In this document: piece by piece, positions 37,694 through 50,936 of the stretch
How the letters are laid out: every line of letters starts with the position of its first letter
Position numbering within the stretch: position 1 is the stretch's first letter
Assembly: GCF_020382885.2 (NCBI RefSeq)
Contig: NC_058504.1
Span: forward strand, 17,123,019-17,187,018
DNA length: 64,000 nucleotides
Reading direction: 5' to 3'
Source: Scatophagus argus
Taxonomy: Eukaryota > Chordata > Actinopteri > Scatophagidae
Position numbers and translations under genes: made by a program
The notes under the pieces: model-generated
Databases searched by the model: none
What the model saw: only the letters and a program-made list of their open reading frames with translations
What the model was told of the DNA's origin: nothing

Positions 37694-39564
37694 TCAGCTC
37701 CGCCGCGCGTGGTGTCTGCGCTTTGTTTTGTTGTGCGGTTTTCTCCCGCCTTCCTTACGCGCACAGTAATATTTAGTAACAACCTGCGTGCACCTGTCAC
37801 ATTTAACTGTGCAGCACCAGTGAAATTTGCAGTTGCAGCTGCTGACAACCTCAATGCGCTTCTCCACCACTCTGAGGCCGCATTCATAACACAGCCTGCG
37901 GCAACTTTTTCTCTCCCACTGGGACGTGCTCTTGTCACCCTTCAGGCACTCCCGCCCCTCTGTGCCCTGAAATTCCAGGCTCTGGTTCTTGACGCAGTAA
38001 TCCGGGGAATCCTCCAGGTAAATGAGCTCCGTCCTTGCGATGCTCCGAAAGGTGTGCGCAATGGCCCCTCTGTTGTCTGCGCTGTTCCCTGCCCTCGCAG
38101 GCTTCTTGTCCATCTCCAGTTTCTTTGCATGTTCGTACTTCATCTTTAGATAGTTGCCGACCTCCCTGAAGTCGGCCAGCTGCATCCAGCAGGTTTGGAT
38201 GCTGCAGCTCCCAGACACTCCGTGGCACTTACAGGCTCTCCTCATTGTAGCTTTGATGGCCTTACAAGAGAATGAGAGAGTTAGAGGGAATTGTAATTAT
38301 CAAACCTGAACGACTTTGCTCTTGTTCTGATTGAACATCGGCGTAATTGCCACTGACAAAAGACATGAAAATTATTCATTTTTATTTTCCTGACCTGGGG
38401 TGTCAGCAAATGTCTGAATTTGACAACACAGCCCATAAAAAGTAATGTGAAACAAAAACTTGAGTGAGTCCAGTAATATCTCATCATAACTCACCAGTCT
38501 GCCTGCCTCGTTGTTATGCAGATTAACAGCTGCTCGCGAATCATGTCCACCTTCCAGCGCGTCCACAAACTGCTTGGAGATCTTCTCCCCAAACGCCACA
38601 TTATCACTACAGCCTCCCCAGATCCATCCTCTACCGCCTACAGATTCAAAAATCCATATTGTTATTCAGCTCCAAACACAAACGTTCAATCTTACGCAAT
38701 TTAGACAACTTAGAACGTAGATGTACCTGTCTGTCCTATTCTGGAGTCATCGCAGCCGCAGTTGTCAAAGTCTCCCATACTACAGTTCTTGGTGAGCGTG
38801 TACATCACCCCAGCTGCGCTGATGGCATGGACAAAAGACGTCTCCCTTGTAGCTACAACAAATCACAAAGAACGCAAACCACAGCTTTATATTTAACAGT
38901 CCGATTTGGCACCCGTAAATACACTCAAATACTGTGCGTAAACCGTGCGTAAAATCATTACTTGAGATTCAAAGGGTAACAGCGTTGGGTATGTTGGATG
39001 GGTGGGTGATTCCCGTTTGTATTTGTTTCTTACCACGTCGAAGGTCTTTGTGTGTGGATAATTGGAGTGTGTTTTCTGGGCAGTTCCACCTGTCCCACGC
39101 GAACTGGTGTTTACACTCTTGTATTCCACTTTGTGCGCCCATTTGCACACTGCTGGCATAAGTCAAAAAAGCCTTGGGAGGGAGACAAGAAAAATGTAGG
39201 TCGTTATTACATGTAACCGACAGGAAAGGGCATTTACTCATGACAAAACATCAGCTAATGTATTTGTTTTGAATGCAGGCACAGAAGCTGTTTTATGTTT
39301 ATGAGGCCAGATAGCCTAAAGGCAAAAAACGTAATTACCTTAGGTCCAGTCATGAGGAAATTATTCACCGTCCTGTAAAAAGAAAACAAGACAACCACCT
39401 TAATCCCAGATCACAAACAGCAAGCAGACATTGCACTGTAATATTTAAAGTAAAGTAATTCCTCCTCCTTTCTTCCAAACGTAAGCGACATACCAAGCTG
39501 ATCCAAACTGAACATGACAGAACATGGATATAACCATGACTGGAAGGAGATTCAGATATCCCAT
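37694..39564 (-). CDS. wnt8a.1: Wnt8a, upstream tandem copy
   Basis: Secreted Wnt8-class ligand of the beta-catenin pathway. Six coding exons on the - strand: 39564-39494, 39372-39339, 39172-39034, 38852-38727, 38637-38495 and 38260-37694. They total 1080 nt, or 359 residues. Exon borders and phases match those of the downstream copy exactly, except that exon 3 is 9 bases longer and exons 1 and 6 also 9 longer, so the pair arose by tandem duplication. The start is in a strong context (GCCGCCATGG). Signal peptide 1-22 ([20 protein letters not shown]), then [41 protein letters not shown] and [10 protein letters not shown]. The canonical acylation loop is CHGVSGSC with Ser187, followed by the cysteine-rich end [16 protein letters not shown]. 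The C-terminus is basic ([11 protein letters not shown]). Confidence 0.96.
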
Positions 39565-39669
39565 GGCGGCTGTATCCCAACAGAGGCCTGTTCGTTCCTA
39601 TCCCAGATGTGAATGCCAAGAAAGAGAGAGAAGCAACTGAAGCTGTAGCCAGACTCCACGCTGATGATA

Positions 39670-39694
39670 TTTATATGGTCTTGCCCCTTTGATT
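39670..39694 (-). promoter_or_regulatory. TATA box and adjacent TCF/LEF-type site of wnt8a.1
   Basis: On the - strand CCATATAAATATC (TATAAA at 39675-39670) lies about 105 bases upstream of the ATG, placing transcription start near 39640. Directly upstream, ATCAAAGGGGC (39694-39685) contains the TCF/LEF core ATCAAAG. Site calls are by motif only. Confidence 0.5.
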
Positions 39695-41157
39695 GACAGA
39701 TTTGTCCTGCAGGTAACGGTTCGCTGTGAAAATGCGCCAACCACGTCACTGATTGCCGCGTCTTAGACAAATAGGAGCCGTCGGCGCATAAGTGCACTTC
39801 AAAGACGTGACGCGGACAGCCCCTCATTCATTCACCTGTCGCTCCCAGGCTAATCCTTGTACATTTTCCCACGAATTGAAGCACATCATCACATATATTC
39901 ATTACAAAAATAAACAATCTATGTTGAAATAATTATTTAACTTTGGCTTAATTAAGATAAAGCCAGAAAGTTGAGAATAATAAAATGATGCAAGGAGGCG
40001 ACCATAATTGAGCAACCTCATGTAATCATTCCATCATATTATATAGACATAGAAAAACGACAAGGCCACGAACATAACTTTAACAGCACAACTCGGTTTC
40101 ATCAAAATACATTCCTTCCTATTTCCCCCCTACATTATGGAAATATGGCAGTGAATGCCGTCGTGAACCTTCATGTGCTGATGGAAACATTTGGGAAATG
40201 GCACCAGCGTCCCAGTGGGAAAGACAGTGACTACAAAGCCATAAAGTCTTTCAGGAGCTGATGGTACATAGTCATGTAAATACTGCCTCACACATCGGCG
40301 ACATTGGCATCGTCGTGATAATAGGATAACAGATGTTTCCCTGGGAAACAACTTGGTGTGAAAACAGTCTGGAATTTACAAGAGTATAAACAAGTATGGG
40401 CTTGAAAGTTTTAAGAATTAAATTGCAACGGCGATTATTGTATGCTTGGGCATTGTGTTCTACATATTGTTGTAATTTGTAGACTTCTGGCCAAATCTAA
40501 AAAAAAAAAAAAAAAAGATTAAAATCACATTGATCATTCATTATAGAAATCTGGGATGATCCTGCGATCATCAACAGTCATCACGCCAGTTTCTGTCATC
40601 GCCTGCTTATACTGTGACTTGATGTGAGAGAAGTTTCCGAGTTAGTGATTAACATTACAGTTTTTAAATTAAATCGCTTACACTTGTCAAATCCCCTTTA
40701 AGCCACTCAAAATCCTTTAAAACAACAATTCACTCAGCGCGGCGGACAATAGGCGGACTGCTGGGCGAGGTCCTCCACACAACAGCAGAAAGGTGTGGGT
40801 GAGGATAATCCTTACTAATTAGATGTCGCCCACATTATTCTGCAATATGACTGAAACTCAAAGCCCCTCAACACCTGGCTGGGAAATGATACAGAGCGAT
40901 TAAAAATCAATCTAGGATGCTTAGTAATTTGTACTTTGCTAAGGCTCTTTTTAACGAATTTAATGGGTTAATAACCTGCAAACAAAAGCCTCGTAGTCTA
41001 TCTAGATGGGGGTGTTTCAGCCTGGGTGCTACATGCCTCATAAACACCGAAACTCACGTGCGCTGTTAAGTTGTCGGTTAAAGAAATATATTTAATGTCT
41101 TTATTATTATGACTTAAAGTTTCGTCACCTGCCGAAGGTATGAAGTCGAATATTTGA

Positions 41158-41210
41158 AATACTACTACTACTTCTACTACTACTACTACTAATAATAATA
41201 AATATAATAA
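41158..41210 (+). repeat. TAC/TAA trinucleotide repeat
   Basis: Short runs of ACT/TAC followed by AAT/TAA units. Confidence 0.85.
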
Positions 41211-42006
41211 CAATAGCATGTCAAGTACTTAATTATGCATATTATTTTTATGCAGGTTCGTATGATGTGTATTCCAACCTTACAGCTGAGGAAACGGCAC
41301 GGTCAAGATATCTGAGTTACGCTATGCTTAGAATAACATGAAGTAAAAATGCGTGTTAATTAAATTGTTCCAACAGACATTTCAGACACATTAGGCCGAC
41401 CAGGGAGCGTTGACGGCTGATTTATGGTAGCGCGCAGGTGAGATAAAGGCTCGGGAGGTGAGAGGTTTGACAGGCCGAAGAAGGGTGGCAGGACTGGTGA
41501 CGCCAGAGAGTCATTAGTCAGGCCGAGATGTTGGGATGTAAATGACCGCTGTCGTAGGCTGCTGTTGTGGAATTAAATAATTTAGCCCAGTAAACACACA
41601 ATAGGCGCTAATGCAGAAAAGTTCAGTTAAGCAAAAAAAAAAAGAAGAACTAATGTAAGACATTAAAAAACAAATAATTGGTTTGAAATATAATGTTAGC
41701 ATTCAATCTTAATTGTGTTTGATAGTGAGTTTGTCTATTGTTTTGTTTCATATTCATATTTTTTACATTGACACTTTAATATTTCGTCACCTGTCTTGAC
41801 GGTATTGTTATGACCAAGCCCCGCCCCCCTCGCCTTTCAGCCAACCACATATCCTCAATCCTCAGCACGTGCCATGCTGCATCCAGGAAGCTAGCTCTGT
41901 CAGCTATAGCAACAAAAGAGAAACCCACAGTGCTGTCTTTGTGTCCCACTTCACAGAATGATGTATCTTAAAATCATATCAGTGATATTACTGTTTCACT
42001 GACAAG

Positions 42007-42170
42007 CAGGGCTGCAACTAATGGTGATTTTCATGATCCTTCTGCCCATTGTTTTCTGTGCTATTATTTCAACAATTGATTGGTCAATAAAAGAATGAAA
42101 ACAGACAAAGCATAATTTATCAGGACCCAAGGCTGCCTTGTTGAGGCAATCAAAAAGCAAAGTCGTTCCG
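42007..42170 (+). mobile_element. Dispersed fish repeat, GGGCTGCAACTAA type
   Basis: Begins CAGGGCTGCAACTAATGG and continues with GATTTTCAT, CAATTGATTGGTCAATAAAA and CAGGACCCAAGGCTGCC, the pattern of a common non-autonomous repeat in spiny-rayed fishes. A diverged partial copy is at 49070-49270. Family assignment is from memory. Confidence 0.5.
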
Positions 42171-42648
42171 AGCAACCTAGTTTGAATAATTCATTTATTT
42201 ATTCTACAGTTTTGTAGTTTATTAACAAGTTAGCTTAGTTTTCTGAGTATATGCATATGGGTATGCATTTAATGTTAGCCATTTGGAATATTTTGTTCTT
42301 ATTAACATTTGGAAAAGTGTGTTTGATGATGAAATGTTCATCACAAGCATCACATGTAGACTAAAATGTGGCCTGTTTGAGCATTTGAACAACTTTGCCT
42401 TTCTTTTCTGTCTGTGGGCACACCTTCAATCCTTCACCCACTGATGTCTATGACTTTGAGTTTGCTTTCATATATGAGGTGAGTGAAGTGAGTTACATAA
42501 CTGTATAGTGAAATACTTTATTGTCATTTTTTTTATTACAGTGTATTTATTATTGGCTGTGGATGTTCAGTCCATGCCTCATAGTCTGAAATTTGCATAA
42601 ATAGACATAAAGTAGATAGCATGGTCTGACTGGTTTCACATCTTCATA

Positions 42649-42680
42649 TTTATTTGATAAAGAAAAGTAAAAAGTTTATT
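42649..42680 (-). terminator. Two candidate poly(A) signals for the beta-thymosin gene
   Basis: Two hexamers reading AATAAA on the - strand, at 42675-42680 and 42649-42654, lie about 375-400 bases after the stop. Confidence 0.5.
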
Positions 42681-43052
42681 AAGAAAACATCCCACATGAT
42701 TAGACTCCGATTGCTCCCACGTCTGTTCATACCCCCCTCCCCACATACCTCTCCCTAGCCTGGATGCCTGTCTCTCTCTCTGTGCTACATCATTACACCA
42801 TCTCCAGTTTGGCAATATTGGAGACATGTTAGCTATAGGCTAACAGTAAAAGACAGGCACCCACGCTAAAGTTTTTCCACCCGAGTGGTAAGAGAGCCCC
42901 CATGTGAAGATGCCATGTACCCTTATGGCACCCCAAGGAGCTCAAGAGCACCCTTATCTGAAGACAAAGTAAGAGATTGAAATACTGTGATGATTAAAAG
43001 AAAGTGCTTTTTGCTGCGGCATCTCAGCTTCTTTTCTTCATGTGCTCTGAAG

Positions 43053-43515
<463 letters not shown>

Positions 43516-44554
43516 TTAAAGATCTCATACTCATATTGTGTAAGATACATTTGATACCGTAATGAGTCATAATAATATAAAGTCATCACAAGAGAGGCCA
43601 AAAATTTTACTGGCTTCGTCTGACACTTGAAATAACCGACTGCACATAAAGGGAGTGGCTCCAACATGTGCAGCTCAGACACATCCACATGCATGCCTGT
43701 AGGTGGTGGCTGCCTCCCACACATGCTCTGTCTTGATATTCTCCTCTCCAAAAAGCCTATATAGCTAGCCTGTGCCTATTTTTATCCAGCTGTCTGTTCG
43801 TTCCTTTGTCTCTTCTTTTCCTTCTCCAAGGCTGAGGTCTTTGTTCTCTCCCTCTGTATCCCTCTCCTCCTTCTCTCTCTCCCTCTCCTTCTCCCTCCCT
43901 CTATCTCTGCATCCACCCCTGCAGCCTCGTGGATCGAGGCTCCACAGGCTCCACTGCAGTCATATACTCTGACCTACCCTCTGGTCTGACTAATCTGTCT
44001 TGCACAGTCTGGCCCAGTCATGCCTGTTTGAACCACTGCTCTGTCTGAGACTGCTGTGGAAATGTGGCAAACCCACCAGCCTGCAGCCAGTCATTTGCAA
44101 ACCAAGCTACTGTAAAATTATTCTCACTGGTCTGAATTTGGTCTGAAGGGCCTGATATATAAGAATAGACATGCTGGGCACATGGCCAGAATTATAAATA
44201 ATGTTGTTTCTTGAAGCAAGGAATCATTTCTCATTTACCCCCAGCTGGAAATGGTGTCTATATCCAGCCCTGCCGAATCTGGACTATCAACAGTAGGAGT
44301 CATAATTTCACCTTTCTTCAATTTGTCAGTAAACCTAATCATTACAACATTTGCCCTGTTGTTCCCTTATCACCACCATCATCATCATTTTCAGAATCCC
44401 TCTTTCACATCATTTCATAGCTGCCATCAGCAGTCAGCTTCTCCTCATCCAGCCACACCCCAATCCTTTGTTCGAGTCTAATAAAACAGAACGAGAAAGA
44501 GACACACGACAGAGACATAAAGGACACACCGAAGGAGAGATGATTTGTTCTTAC

Positions 44555-44670
44555 CGGTGTTGCTGTACAGCAGTGGGTTTAAATCTACCAGCGGAGAGAG
44601 TAGGTAGTGATAGAGGCACAGAGAGGGAGAAGGGACAGCGATGCAGAAGCTGAGAGAATCTGCCGGTGTG
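44555..44670 (-). other. Probable noncoding first exon of the beta-thymosin gene
   Basis: On the - strand a good donor (CACCG|GTAAGAAC) ends at 44555. A TATA-like CTTATAC (44705-44699) and a pyrimidine-rich GA/CT tract (44707-44742) lie just upstream. Splicing from here to 43436 would give a short 5' UTR, the usual arrangement for beta-thymosins. The exon 5' end is estimated. Confidence 0.4.
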
Positions 44671-44706
44671 TGCACGCCTGCCTGAATCTAGGGTGTGGGT
44701 ATAAGA

Positions 44707-44742
44707 GGGAGGGAGGGGGGAGAGAGAGAGAGAGAGAGAAAG
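44707..44742 (+). repeat. GA-rich microsatellite
   Basis: GGGA units followed by about ten GA units, directly upstream of the probable thymosin promoter. Such tracts can act as GAGA-type promoter elements. Confidence 0.8.
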
Positions 44743-46710
44743 CTTGGTCAGCCTGCCTTTCTGTCATCAATATTAATGTTCTCTAGGGAAAAGACTCGAG
44801 GAAACCAACCATTGATAGGAAACAGCTGTGTTAATAAGCTCATCTGAGATTGATTATGATAAATTATTTAGCTAATACATTGCGTGTATTAAAGATTGTA
44901 TCATGCAGTGTTTTTGCTGAGTAGGCCAGGGGCACACTGCATTTTGTCTACTTCTATAACTAATCTTAATGGTTTATATGAAATTTATATTTACTCCAAC
45001 ACCTTTTTTCCTAAAAATAAATATCCATTTCATGCTGAGAACTATGAATTTTTAAAAATTGCACCAAGCCATGTAATGATGATGTTTATTTTTATGATGA
45101 AATATTTTCTTGTGCTCATTTTGTGTGTATTGTTATATTTTTAGAGGTGCAACTATATGACATGGACCAGAGCCACATACAGCAGTGTTTATAGCCTAAG
45201 CTACTTTGCAGTGCGAATGCTTAGACAGGCCTTTTATACAAACACGCAAAGCTGAGAAGAAAAATGAATCAAATATCACTAAAAGCAAAACCTTACCTTA
45301 AAATCTCTTAGAATCACCATAACACTTCAACAGTAGTCTGTGAATTTATATGTCCTGTAAAAACAGGACAGTATTACAGCTCATACCTGTTCTTGCCATC
45401 AAAGCACTCTATGAAAGCATATTATATATATTTAATATTTACTTTTAATGGGACAAATATAGATAATGGGCCACTGCAACATAGCATGCATTCATAGCCG
45501 AAGTCCCCACCCTTACAAGGGCTTTTATTATCAAGAAAAAGATTGGAAGTAGTTTGTTTTTTTTTAAAGTTTTTTTTGTCTTTATTCTTTGTTTCTTTAA
45601 AATGTGTATTAATGATGAATGAAAAGAATCAGTCAGCTAATTTAAATGGTGTTAATATCTTTTAAATACATTGTCATTAACTTTTTGTTACAACCAAATT
45701 ACATTTTACTTTGCAACACTTTTTAGCTTGCTATAGTGTTAATCTGAGCTACATTATGTGTCACATCCTTCATTTTGCGACTGATCAAGTAGCTCTTGAT
45801 TACGTCAGGCTCTAATAAAGCCATGATGTGTCGGGCTTATTGCACTTTGCTGACATCATGAAACTTATTTGTCTTACATCTTTAATCTTCCCAGAGAAAC
45901 GGTTACAGCCCGTTGATGCCAGCCGCTGAGGACATTTATCTGTTTAGCAGACAGGTCGTCTCAGAATAGCACAATGATGATGAGTCAACATGATCTCAAC
46001 TCTTGAAATGATACAGTGAGCCGAGCAAGGGGGTGCACGTTCTGGTAAGCACTGTGTTAATGTATGACATCATATTATGACTATGGGTTTTACTGGCTTA
46101 CAGTGAGGTCATTTAATACCTCTGAGTGCTCTGCAGTACCACCTGCTGGCTGAAGTTTGGAACTGCTTCATTGTGGACTTTTGACACATTTCAGAGAAAA
46201 TGGATGATAATTTGCCGCCTTGTTAACACTTTGCCTGACATGAAGATTGCTAAGCACAATATCTAGTAATCCAGACTAAGCTATGTGATGGTCTTATAGA
46301 GCTAATTATGCTCTTCAAATAACTTACAGATTCAGCCTTTCAGACGTGTGCTTCCTTTGAGTTGTTTATTTCTTTGTAATGTTGTGTGTCGGGGGGTGGA
46401 GATCTTTGACCTTTTCTAAATTTGCCCCAGCACCCCTATTAACCTTTCTGTTTGAAATGTCATCATATTTGAGCCTTGGAGACAAGATACACACTGACAA
46501 AGGTCAGACCTAGCAGCCAAAGGCCTGTCACAACAGTCAGACAGACCACTGCTTGTTGGTGGATGGTATTAGAGCAGGGAACCTTTTTGAAATCTGTTTC
46601 TTTGCTATTTGTCAATGTTTAGATGGATGATAGTGTGAGTGATGAGTACACTTTGTTGTTATGTATGGAAACAGCTAGGCGGTGGCAGCGCCATGCAGTT
46701 TAAGATGTGG

Positions 46711-46754
46711 TGGTAGATAGATAGACGGATACAGAGATAGATAGATGGATAGAT
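46711..46754 (+). repeat. GATA/GATG tetranucleotide repeat
   Basis: About ten imperfect TAGA/TGGA units. Confidence 0.85.
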
Positions 46755-49069
46755 AATTCTAGTTAAGGTATTACTCTTTATTGAAGAGGATTGAAATACT
46801 TGTTGGTGCATAGTGAATGTTAACACTCGTGTGGTGTAAACACAGGATGGCAGCACAGGACTGTTTTCTTACAAAGATTTATTCCAAGCACCGAGGTGAA
46901 TACTTTATGAAGCACCACAAGGGTGCACTCGTCCCTCAGCACACTCATCATAACAGTTTGTAACAGCTTGAATTCCATGTTACTAATGTGATAATGACAA
47001 TTAAAAAAAAAAAAAAAGGAAGAAAACTCACGTTTCCAAACGGGGTTTCTTCCAAACTTGTGTTTTAACGGCAGAGTTTCAAGCCAGTTTGCTTAGTTTG
47101 ACTCTAAGAGTAAGCAGGAGATGATAAAAATGCTTTTCCCAGGGCTGCCACACATTGTAATGGAACAAATAATAAAATCTTTCCATGATTTCTTTAAGGA
47201 CCCATAACAGAATTTTGCCTTCACATCCTGTAAACACATGAGTAAAAATGTGTTTAACCAGTCTGTGTGTGTACTATACGGCAGAGTATATCTTAATACA
47301 TTGTATTATAAATACATACGTTCCTCACAGGTCATACATACCTTGTGTGTGTCAGTAGCTGAAGTCACAGTAAAAATCTGTGCTGGATGTGTGCTATATA
47401 TAGCTCTGACTAGAGATAGACCCTGGTACACTCGCTGGTCTCGCTGTGTTCTTCGTTGAGTTGAAAAATTCCTGCACTAGAAAACCATCTCTCACATCTC
47501 TCATCCTGGATGTGCTTTGTTCCCTTGGCATGATTTGTGAGTTCTTCTTCTCCGTGGAACTGAAACTCTTTGCAAATCTCGCATGTTGGTCATTATATTG
47601 TTCGGTTTCTAACCAAACTTTATATCGGTCTCTAGAGAGACATGAAATATTAAATGTACACTTGCCTGGCGTTATTCAAACATATCACGTTCAAACTCAC
47701 ATAGGGGGGAAATGAAGAAGCCTGTGCAACAATAAACAAAACATTTTTAGCATTAGTGCATAATAGATTTTTTAACAAACCGGACAAAAGCAGTGTCTGC
47801 GCTCTAAGATACATTAAATGTGCACAGGAATAGGCTCAGACATTAGCTCGCACTTACGCAAACTTGCACATAAATTATTTTTCCACATGCAAGTTGTGTG
47901 TTGTCATTGAATGAAGTGTAATTACAAACCACATTCACACAAATTAAATTCTGCCAGACACTTTTATCAGCCTTAAACCAAAAGAATGAAGGAACCCAGG
48001 TATGCAGCAGCAAAATTAATCCTTTTACTTTGTCAGTCATTGTAAGAGTGCTGAGTTGTCGCTCAAACAAATCTGATTACTTTGCCTTCAAGGGAGAATT
48101 AGGTGTTTAAACACAATGGAGCTACTGTGCAGAGAAGCCAGAATAGAGTGTGTCTCTAGAGAGTCTGTGGGATATGTATGATTGATTAGGACAGTACAGG
48201 ATCAGTAAGACCAGATAAACGCACTGCCTCAGCTCATGATCTCCACAACTAATGATGCAGCATTTGATTGGTGCCCTGTGTTCCATCACCAAACCAATGA
48301 GCTGAGAGTATCTCAGTGTGGTGGAGTTATCTCACCTAGCCAGCTGGAGGACAGAGACAGAGATGAAAAGAGAAGAAGGAACACAGTGGAGATGGAGACA
48401 AAGATGGGGGTTGAGGATCCATGAGAGATGAAGCGATAGATGGAAGATTGCAGCATTGCTATAAACACAAAAAGCCTTTGGTACCTTATCAGGTATTAGG
48501 AAGTAATGACTCCAAATCTGATGCCCATCATAGTCTGTGTGTGGTCATGGTGTTGGTAATGGCGTTTGTGTGCGTATAACATAATTTTTCCCGAAACATC
48601 TATACTTTGAGGGTGAGTTTAAGCTTTGTTTGCAAAGCTTAACACATCAAAGTAAATATTCTAAATGGATTCTCTCTTTCAGCATGCCTCCCTCATGGTG
48701 ATTCCTTGCCTTTCTCTCAGGGACAAATGCAGTACATTACGCATGCACACAAGTGAAGGCTTGGATGGATTAAGCAAATGATAAATCCTTTAAATCCTTG
48801 CATCAGTAAATTAAATGAACAAATGAGTGACAACACAAACAATTTAACTCATTTGTTAAAATTGAAAACAGGAAGGGCTTTGAAAGAGTGATCACTTGCC
48901 TTAAGGAATACAGAATTGAATGTGTTGCTAAGTTGTTTATCGCTGGCAATTAAAATAACAATTAGTGACTAAATGTTGTTGCAGTAACACAGCTTTATAA
49001 CCCATGTATGGATTTCTTACAGATAAATCAGAGCAGTTGCAAGAGAGCATTTTTTTTTATACATTTCTG

Positions 49070-49270
49070 CTTGGGTTCTAACTAACAGTGGTTTTCATTA
49101 TTGATTAATCTAGCAGTTATTTTATTGATTCATGCCTGGCATTTAAAGTGCATAACAAATGTGTATTTGTTAGTTTGCGGAAATGGGCAGAACAGAAAGC
49201 TCAAATTCCACCAAGTCAGTCTCAGCTAATAAGACAAAAACATGATCAGTAGAAAGGTCTGTCATGTGAC
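49070..49270 (+). mobile_element. Diverged copy of the dispersed fish repeat seen at 42 kb
   Basis: Shares ACTAACAGTGGTTTTCATTA and TTGATTAATC with the element at 42007-42170, but is more diverged. Confidence 0.4.
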
Positions 49271-50407
49271 CGCTGGACACCTATATTGTTGACTAATTAG
49301 CAAGAGAAAGAGAAAAGCAGAAAAGAAGTCAAGTGTCCAGCAACTCCTGTTCATGTTGAGGGAAACATTGCCAACTAGTCGTATTAATCCCATCCCTTCT
49401 TTAATATATTCCTAATTTACCTTCCTATTTTATTTTGCCTCTTCCAGTGAGGGTAGAAATAAAGTAGTATGTTTGCCAGAAGCCAAAGTTGTCAGGTCAT
49501 GTGCACTTAGTGTTTGCAGTGAGCAGTGTGCAGGAGTTCACGACCTTCTTTTTAATGTGACACGCATTGTATAGGGTATGGAATGTAAATACATAATACT
49601 ACATAAAAAATAGTGACGTTGATAGTGCCACACTGTGCCAAACTAGCTGGGGGAAAGTACTGGCCGACAGTGTCCCCTTTTAATTCAGAAACTCCCCTTT
49701 AAAATATTTTCCTCAGTTTCTTCATAATTCGTTTGGCATCTATGATGAAACCACCGAAAGTTCAATTCAAGTGCACATTGGAGCCCTTCAGTGTCTGAGC
49801 TGTCCATTTGCATATTTCAAAAATAATGACACACATTATAGAGCAAAATGTACAGTATACAGCATAAGTATTTCTACATAGACTAAAGCAGACACATTTA
49901 TGGTAATTCTTCAGTACATTTCTCTCTTTGTTATAATAATGCTAAAAGCATTTTATTTTTGTTTTCTTCACAGTCCAGTAGAATATGCATTTTGTTCTCC
50001 TCTGCCAGCGGCCAATGATGATGATGATGTTGTAGCCTTTATGACCTCATACAGTAAGAGGGCTATTAGTGGTTTACTGTAACATTCAAATAAAAACTGT
50101 GTGTGCTGACTGAGTCATATAGCTGCTCTCAAAGCAGGGGTTATTTGTTAAAGGATTATACTGTCCAAGCATCTAATGGTGACCAAGAAACTGTACATCT
50201 CCATTTCTGGCACAGCGTATGGGGGCCTTTAAGGGACAGAAATACAATAAGGTAGCAGATTAACTGAAACCTGGTTTTAACATCTGGTGCAGAAAAGCTA
50301 TTTTAGGATGCAACAGTTATGCAGTTTACTGCAGCAGTCACTAAAAGCGCTGTCTTCTATCTTAATTTGGAAATGCAAGCTCAGTCTTATACTATGTTAC
50401 ATTGCAC

Positions 50408-50936
50408 ATACACTATATAGACAAAAGTATTGGGGCATCTGCCCATTACACCAACAGGGTAATTGCATTCTAAATGCATAGACATTAATATGCAGTTGGT
50501 CCCCTCTTTGCAGCTTTATCAGCTCCCACAGTGTTTCTGTGGGAATTTTTGCTCATTCCCATAGTAGAGCATTTGTGAAGTCAGGTACTGATGTTGGACC
50601 AAAAGGCTTGGCTCACAATCTCCATTTCAGTTCATCCCAAAGGTGTTGGATTGGGTAGAGGTCAGGACTCTGTGTGGGCCAGTCAAGTTCTTCCACACCA
50701 AACTCATCCAACCATGTCTTTATGGACTTTTTGGCTTTTTGCACTGGGGCACAGTCATGCTGGAATAGAAAAGGGCCTTCCCCAAACTGTTGTCACAAAG
50801 TTGAAAGCATAGCATTGTCCGAAATGTGTTGAAGCACTAAAATTTCCCTTCAATGGAAGTCAGGGGCTGAACCCAACCCCTGAAAAAATAGACCCATAAA
50901 GAGGTGCGTCTGGATGCTTTTGTCTGTGTAGCGTAT
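50408..50936 (+). mobile_element. Non-autonomous DNA transposon (fish MITE-like element)
   Basis: The left end ATACACTATATAGACAAAAG is matched in inverted orientation by the right end CTTTTGTCTGTGTAGCGTAT. Internal sequence (GACATTAATATGCAGTTGGT, TCATCCAACCATGTCTTTAT, GGGGCACAGTCATGCTGGAA) is that of a very abundant fish repeat. It encodes no transposase; the frame at 50591-50812 is incidental. Superfamily not assigned with certainty. Confidence 0.8.

Larger units (their letters stand above)
39700..42648. other. Upstream flank of the wnt8a pair
   Basis: No supported gene. It has an A tract near 40500-40515, TAC/TAA trinucleotide repeats at 41158-41210 and a dispersed repeat at 42007-42170. 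A segment near 40735-40860 is less AT-rich and includes AGGTGTGG (T-box half-site-like) and TAATTAG motifs. It is a possible enhancer, not demonstrable from one sequence. Confidence 0.4.
44743..50400. other. Gene-poor intergenic DNA
   Basis: No supported gene. It contains GATA-type repeats at 46711-46754 and a diverged dispersed repeat at 49070-49270. Open frames (for example 47446-47715 and 48236-48424 on +) show no recognisable product. Confidence 0.5.

Noticed and set aside
35212-38149. Long + strand open frames across the wnt8a region
   Set aside because: They are antisense shadows of the two large wnt8a last exons.
50591-50812. 73-residue + strand frame
   Set aside because: Lies inside the non-autonomous transposon, whose family does not code for protein here.
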